From contig NC_059388.1 in assembly GCF_019703515.2 (NCBI RefSeq), forward strand, positions 4,863,979 to 4,927,978: a stretch of DNA of 64,000 nucleotides, written 5' to 3'. Origin of the DNA: Myxocyprinus asiaticus (taxonomy: Eukaryota > Chordata > Actinopteri > Cypriniformes > Catostomidae). Positions 58,284 to 64,000 of this stretch are shown here, one piece after another; position 1 is the stretch's first letter; every line of letters begins with the position of its first letter. The translations under genes and the position numbers were made by a program. The notes below the pieces were generated by a model. It did not search any database and had not been told where the DNA came from. It saw only the letters and a list, made by a program, of their open reading frames with translations.

Positions 58284-59487
58284 AGAATGGGTGTGTGTGT
58301 AAGGAGAGGAGTGCACAAAATGGCAGGCGTGGCTCTCATCGAGATTACAACACATGAGGTTTCCAGCCAGAGAATGTGGCCGTGAATGTGGGCGGAGAGA
58401 CTGGTTAATGGCATCTGCCCATTTAATGCGTGTCTCCACTGGTACGATAACTTAGGGACAAAGCTGGGCTCTATCGCCAAGTTATCTGTTCGCCAAATGT
58501 ATGTGCTGGTATGTTTGTGAGGGGTCGTGTGTGGGTGTGGTTAGTACGAGAGAGAGAAAACAGGGTGACGGCACCAAAGCCGGTTTATGGCAACCATTAG
58601 TTTTATCACTCAGAGACGCGATGAGATCCGTCCGCCGCATTCGTTGGTTCTTTAATAGATAAACTCAGTATGCCGTTCTCACCCACGATGGCGGAAATGC
58701 ACAAACAGCCCAACGTGGCTGGACGACAACACAGCAATTCTCATTCGTGGTAACATTAAGTTACAGTAATACCTTGAGTATTATTAGCAGCAATGAGTGG
58801 ACCCGGCGGTCCGTAACTGTACAAGCAATAACCTTGATACACAAGAATAACACACTATAATAATCTATCTCTGCCTAGACGTAAACCTCTTACTTGAGTC
58901 GCATGAGGATGCGGGTAGAATGTGTGGTCGTCTATCATTTGACTCCAACTCGGTTCCTCGAAGCTCGGGTCATCATCTCCCGACATCGGGAGGCCATTTC
59001 CTCACTCTGTCGGCGGGTGATGCAGTGGCTGATTCTCGGCAGGTTGGCGGAGATATCAGCGAAGTCGACCTGGTTGAAGAAGGAAGAGAAATCTTCTTTT
59101 TTCACTTCTGCAGGCAAAAGGGTGAGACACGGATTGATCAGCAGTCTCCTTTGGATCCATGAGCATGCTTGGTGGAATCTCGGCTCGTCCAGCGAGATGG
59201 AGATTGTATGGCCAAAGTTCAGGTAAGTACATTACTTCCTTGGGCAGCGAGGCTTCACCTGGGAGCAGCAGGGCTGCAACTAGACATGGCGAATACTGTC
59301 GCTGGAAGCAAGGCTTGGGAGGAATCTCTGGGGTTTTATACTCTTGATGACATCATGGGTGAGGGACGCGTTCTGTCATGCGTTTCATCCAATAGGAGTT
59401 GAGAGTTCGATCCTTCAGAAAGTGAGCAAGGCTTAATGGGATCTGTAGTCTGTTTGGACTCCCTTTGTTTGATTTTGGTGCCATTTG

Positions 59488-60534
59488 GCTTTGAGTGTTC
59501 CAACAGGACTCAGTCAGGCTTTATGACTGTGTGTAGGCCTGGCTTTGTCTCCTATCTCAGCACATGAGGCACAAAATCCTTAAACTTTAAAGAATAACCA
59601 GGGTCCATGTCCAAAAGACATGGTAATACCATGGTACTTTTTTTTTTTAAGCGTGACCAGCTTGTTTACACTCAGTTAGTGGGTTTAACATATAGTACAT
59701 ACTCAAGTAATCTGTATTAGCTTGTTTTGTTCAAATACCTACCAAGCAAAAAACACTCATCAATGACCAGACCTGAACAACACATGGCCTGTGTACTTTT
59801 TCTGTAAAAAATCCTCTCACAACATATAGTAGGAACATTTACTGCATTTTTCCTGTCTGTCTATTTATGACAGATGTTAATCAAAACATTATTTCTATTA
59901 ATTAAACATTACATGAACATTGAATATTTTGTCATCATTGAAAGTCTTTTAAATACCAGATTGGCTTCTTAAAGCCATTTTCCATGTCTTCACAAAGCAT
60001 CCTGTAGTTTTGCAACATGTTTTGCAACTTTTAAAGTTCTCTTCCATTCTCAATCAACTCCCTGACAGGTTTCCAAAAGCAAACACAATGGCCTCATAGA
60101 AATGTGACAGCAGAATAAAAAGAGGTTGAGGAAATGACATTAGGCCTAAGTCCAGACACAGAGCAAACGGAGCTGCAGGTCAAAGTCTCTCGACTTCAGT
60201 AACCAGAGCTCTAAATACTTATCAGAACAATGTAACATGAGCATCTACACTGCCTTTGTTTTCAACAGAGCCTTCTCCATCCTTCTGTGGGGGCTCTCAG
60301 CTCATGCACAAATGGATGTGTCTAAAGATAATATCATGTGCAAGATGTCATACCAGCGAGACTAAATACATAGACTAAATACATAGACCTGTAGTCAAAT
60401 TAAATTCAGATATGCTGCATTAGTAGCCTACATGTGAAAGATGCAAATAAGGAGTTTGAATGAAAATAAAGATGATCTATAATAGACAGATAATATAATA
60501 TAAAAGATAAGGTAATCGCCACAGAATTGCAACT
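59488..60534. other. no gene recognised
   Basis: Spacer DNA inside the inverted pair. Nothing recognised beyond ACATGGTAATACCATGGTAC at 59617, a short palindrome. Confidence 0.4.
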
Positions 60535-61295
60535 TTAAATCTCACAATTTTGACTCTATCAGAATTTTGCTTTTATATATCACAATTTCAACTTTAGGCT
60601 ATTTGGACTTTGTATCTCGCAATTGCGACTATATTGCAATTTCGACTTTATTTTTTGTAATCGAGACAATTTCTTGCAATTGCGACTTTATATCTGTCAA
60701 TTTCAACTTTATTTCTCATAATTGTGAATTAATATCTCAGAATTTTGACTTTATATCTCGCATTGTAACTATAATGCAAGTTTTACTTTATTTAAAAAAG
60801 TATTGACTATTTCTTTAAATTGTGAGTTTATATTTCACAATTTCTACATTATTTCCTCCACTTGTGATTTTATAACTCGCAATTTCTACTTTATTTTTCA
60901 TAATTACGACTTTATCTCTTGCAATTTTGACTTTAAATCTGGCAATTGCGACTATTTCTTTAAATTGTGACTTTATATCTCGAAATTTCTACTTCACTTC
61001 TCAGAACTGCCCCTTTATTCATTGCAATTGTGAGTTTCATATCACAATTGCAACTTTATATCTCACAATTTCAACTTTAGGATATATCTCGCTATTTGGA
61101 CTTTGTATCTCGCAATTGCGACTATATCGAAATGTAGACATTTTTTTGCAATTGCGACAATTTCTTCCAATTGTGACTTTATATCTAGCAATTTCTACTT
61201 TATTTCTCATAATTGTGACTTTATAACTCGCAATTTTGACTTTAAATCTTGCAATTGCGACTACAATGCAAGTTTGACTATATTGTAATTTCGAC
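60535..61295. repeat. CGCAATTGCGACTTTATATCT-type minisatellite
   Basis: About 750 bp built of ~21-24-bp units such as TATCTCGCAATTGCGACTT, CTCACAATTTCAACTTTA and TCATAATTGTGACTTTATAA. The core CGCAATTGCG is palindromic. Open frames on both strands (repeated CDFIS/NFDF peptides) are periodicity artefacts. Confidence 0.88.
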
Positions 61296-61514
61296 TTTCT
61301 TTCTTTAAATAGAGCGCAACAGTCAGGTTCCGGAAGTAAAAATCCAATTATATATCCCATAGACTAATACATTTTCAACGATAACTTATAAAACTTTAAA
61401 GACAGACCTACCGTGAGCTCGAGGTTGTTCATCGATGGTATATGCTTCCGTTGAAGCAATCCATCTGCGTTATCTCAACTTTATTGTTTAAAAATAGTGT
61501 TTGATGGGGGGGGG

Positions 61515-62640
61515 GGGGTCACGTGACACTATGCAAGGAGCAGACGTGTGAGCGACGAGCTCTGCGCACTTTGCTGAATTTTTGATTATTTTCATGTTAT
61601 AATCTGGTGAAATTTGATACACCCAGTTACACATTTGCCTTTTGTTGCAAAACATGGCAAAGAAGTCAAAATCCTCGGGCTCTGGAGACATTAAAAGACA
61701 CTTACGTGTTCAGGATGAAAGCCCCGACAGGCCTACAGACCGGGGACTCGATTTGGATGGCGCGGCGGGAGAAGGAATCCAGTGTCAGTTGTCCAATGTC
61801 GGTGATGTTGATGAAGATTCTTGCTGACTTGGAGGATCTCGCTGTAATACGTCGATCGATTACGGCGATGGAAATAAATTCTCTGAGTTAGGTAAAAGAG
61901 TGACTGATGTTGAAAAACGAATCGATTTTCTGGAATCTTCGGAGAGGGAATTAACCGCTAATCCACCCGTGACAAAAGTTGATTTGGAACATCTCCTTGA
62001 AAAGCTTGAAGATCTTGAAAATAGAAGCCGCAGGAATAATGTTCGAATTGTTGGAATTCCTGAGCATGAGGAGGGCAGAGATATGATGAAATTCCCAGAC
62101 GAGTTTTTCCCGAGTCTGCTCGAAATAACAGGCCACAAGCTGGAAATCGAGCGAGCTCACAGAGTCCCTGCTCATAGATCTGCTGAGGGAGACAGGCCCC
62201 GATCGATTCTGGCCAGATTTCTGAGATCATCCGATAAACATCTTGTGTTGCGCCAGGCGAGGAGCAAAGGGAAGCTTTCTTGGAAGAACCATAATATTTT
62301 CTTGTTCCTGGACTTTGCAAGTTCGACAAGAGAGAAACGCAATCGGTTCAAGGAATGTAAGAAACTCTTACATCAGAAAAAGATCTCGTTCGCTTTGATG
62401 TTGCCAGCCAAACTGAGAATAGAAACAAAGGTCGGTCGCAAAGTATTCACATGTCCAAATCTGGCAATGTCTTTTATAGAATCAATGTCTGAGTAAACCA
62501 TTGCATGTTTCTCGTGTGAGTGGGTCTGACTCGCTGTATTTACTCTTGAGGAAGCTGGGTGACATTTTGGGTTTTTTGCATTGGCTCCGCCGAGTGGCTG
62601 GAGCTTGTTTTGTGAATAACACTTTTCCTTAAAGAAACTT
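61515..62640 (+). mobile_element. L1-like copy with 5' UTR and ORF1 only
   Basis: 5' UTR with CGTGACACTATGCAAGGAGC and GAGCTCTGCGCACTTTGCTG, then ORF1 (61654-62496) and a short spacer holding GAGTGGGTCTGACTCGCTG and CGAGTGGCTGGAGCTTGTTT. It then changes to other sequence before any ORF2. No poly-A or LINE tail is seen at the break. A G-run precedes it (61507-61518). It is the best preserved ORF1 of the three copies. Confidence 0.75.
61654..62496 (+). pseudogene. L1-like ORF1, third copy, mostly open
   Basis: Starts MAKKSKSSGSGDIKRHLRV, with a frameshift or stop near 61820-61890. From 61900 it is open to the TAA at 62494-62496: TDVEKRIDFLESSERELT (coiled coil), LEKLEDLENRSRRNNVRI, VGIPEHEEGRDMMKF (RRM-like core), LEIERAHRVPAHRSA, SILARFLRSSDKHLVL and the C-terminal KKLLHQKKISFALMLPAKLR...FIESMSE. 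The core ENRSRRNNVRIVGIPE and the ERAHRVP block are hallmark L1-type ORF1p residues. The protein would bind element RNA. Confidence 0.82.
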
Positions 62641-62746
62641 TTGCATTTGTTGGGCCTCATGTATTCAGATAGAAGACAAAGACAGGCCTAACACAGTCAT
62701 AAAACCTAACTCAGGCCCCCACATAAGACATAAATTATACTGATAA

Positions 62747-64000
62747 AAATTGCGCCAAAATCAACAAAGGGAGTCTAAAACAGACTACAAATCCCATGAA
62801 GCCTTGCTCACTAAAGGATCGAACTCTCAACTCCTACTGGATGAGGCACACAACAGAACGCACCTCAACCATGACATCATCAGGAGTAGAAATACCTCTG
62901 AAATGCTTCCGGGATTTGCTTCCAGCAACTTTGTTTGCCGTGTATAGACACAGTTCATCGCTGCTCTCAGGTGCAACCTCGTGGCACAAGGAAGTAACGT
63001 CCGACTTGAAACTGTGGCCATACAATCTCCATCTCGCTGGACGAGTTGAGATTACTCTGTGTTCCACCGAACACTCTAACGGATCCGAAAGAGACCGCCG
63101 AGCAATCCGTACCTTCATCCATTTGCCTGCAGAAGTGAAGAGATTAAAGATTTCTCTTCCATCTTCAATCAAGTCGACATTTCTGATTTCTCCGCCAGCC
63201 CGCCGAGAATCAGCAGCTGTACCGCCCACCGACAGAGCGAGGAAACTGCCTCCCGTCATCACCCGAGCCTCGAGGAACCGAGTCTGAGTTAAAGGATGGA
63301 TGAACACACATTCTGCATCCTCATGTGATTCAAGTAAGAGGTTTATGTCTGGGCAGAGATAGAATATTATAGTGTGTTATTCTTGTGTTTCAAGGTTTTT
63401 GCTTGTACAGTTTACGGACCACCATGTCCACTCATTATTAATACTCAGGGTATTAATTATCACGAATTTGATTTGCTGTATTGTGGTCCAACCACAGTGG
63501 GCTGTTGTGCATTTCCGCCATCGCGGGTGAGACCGGCAAACTGAGTTTATCCATTAAAGAATCAAAGAACGTGGGACTGTTTACGAGCCGTCCACCACAT
63601 CTCTGAGTGATAAACTAACAGCTGCTTTCTCTCCCACGATCGCGAAATCGGCTTTGGGGCCGTCACTTAATTCTCTCTCTCTCTCGTACTAACCACACAC
63701 ACACACACACACACACACGCGACCCCTCACAAACATTCTGGCACACATTTTTGGCTCGTAGATAGCTTCGTGCTAAAGCTCAGCTTTGTCCCTAAGCTAT
63801 CGTACAAGCGGATACACGCGGTAACTGGTAGACGCCATTGACTGGTTTCTCTCCGCCCACATTCGCGGCCATATTCCCTGGCCGGAAGTCTCGCGTGACA
63901 TACTCTCCATGAGAGTCACTTATCTTTGATAATTATTAATTATTGCTAATAACCAAACCCGCTCCTAAACATAGCACACTACATTTACCGGAAGCCCCAT
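62747..64000 (-). repeat. unclassified element, reverse arm of an inverted pair, runs off window
   Basis: The reverse complement gives GGGATTTGTAGTCTGTTTTA at the inner edge. Reading from 64000 inward come TTTGGTTATTAGCAATAATT, the CA tract (63693-63718), GGTTAGTACGAGAGAGAG, GACTCGGTTCCTCGAGGCTC and CACTTCTGCAGGCAAATG, in the same order as 57640-59487. The outer edge is at or beyond 64000. Confidence 0.62.
63693..63718. repeat. (CA)n microsatellite
   Basis: About 13 CA units in the element arm, preceded by (CT)n at 63674-63686. Confidence 0.9.

Larger units (their letters stand above)
57640..59487 (+). repeat. unclassified ~1.8-kb element, forward arm of an inverted pair
   Basis: It begins TGTTGGGGCTTCGTTCAGGA and includes, in order, an AATTATTA-rich tandem region (57670-57895), GT microsatellite (58252-58280), GAGGGGTCGTG...GGTTAGTACGAGAGAG, CTCGGTTCCTCGAAGCTCGG, a CACTTCTGCAGGCAAA block, CAGCGAGATGGAGATTGTAT and GGGATCTGTAGTCTGTTT at the end. 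The reverse complement of 62747-64000 has the same blocks in the same order at roughly 80% similarity by eye. It is not an LTR pair, because the copies are inverted. Frames in it (58894-59226) are not convincing as genes. Confidence 0.65.

Noticed and set aside
60567..61360. Frames of about 80-110 codons on both strands with repeated CDFIS-like peptides
   Set aside because: Products of the ~22-bp minisatellite.
62834..63307. 157-codon frame in the reverse arm and its counterpart at 58894-59226
   Set aside because: Partly alignable between arms, but stops and frame changes differ and no domain is recognised. Not enough to call a gene.
26383..64000. A first coding exon of the kinesin or another host gene in the right half
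   Set aside because: Looked for a VRVA[V/L]R-type exon with a donor and for other conserved exons; none found that I could support.

Overview
The window looks like teleost nuclear DNA, most likely from a cyprinid. It is AT-rich, exons are short and separated by kilobase introns, and it is packed with Tc1/mariner, hAT, L2 and L1-like elements plus a tRNA-derived SINE closely resembling the cyprinid HAmo SINE family. No prokaryotic genes, CRISPR array, rRNA gene or intact single-copy tRNA gene was seen.

Only one host gene is recognisable: the motor half of a KIF21-family kinesin (closest to KIF21A) on the minus strand. Nine exons lie between 26382 and 6648. Together they encode 474 codons in one continuous phase, with GT/AG splice sites at every junction examined: from just inside the motor N-terminus through P-loop, switch I, switch II, the alpha4/alpha5 segment and neck linker to the start of the coiled coil. 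The first coding exon and everything downstream of the coiled-coil start were not found. The copy appears dead or dying: a TGA replaces the first P-loop glycine, the second half of the P-loop reads TGSEKT instead of TGAGKT, switch II reads DLAGLEL instead of DLAGSER, and a TAG interrupts the neck.

Layout: 1-5945 is an L1-like retrotransposon (minus strand) whose 5' UTR has been split by a nearly full-length L2 LINE. 5950-26400 is the kinesin locus; its introns carry a hAT-like element, the SINE, AT-rich low-complexity DNA, several Tc1 remnants, a second L2 fused in frame to half a Tc1 transposase, and an ORF1-only L1-like copy. 26400-47500 holds a Sleeping Beauty-type Tc1 copy, hAT elements (one with a BED zinc-finger exon), TTAA-flanked MITEs, SINEs and minisatellites. 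47500-55200 is a nest of DNA transposons: a hAT inside a hAT, both with perfect 8-bp target duplications, and a young Tc1/mariner copy with identical ~200-bp terminal repeats inserted in a (TA)n tract. 55400-64000 holds a CTAGCAACCA-type minisatellite, a CGCAATTGCG minisatellite, a third L1-like ORF1 copy, and two inverted copies of an unclassified ~1.8-kb element.

No new multi-gene system was found. The most notable items are the kinesin copy with its hits at nucleotide-binding motifs, the Tc1-L2 chimeric open frame, the ORF1-only L1-like copies, and the nested transposon clusters whose target-site duplications are still readable.
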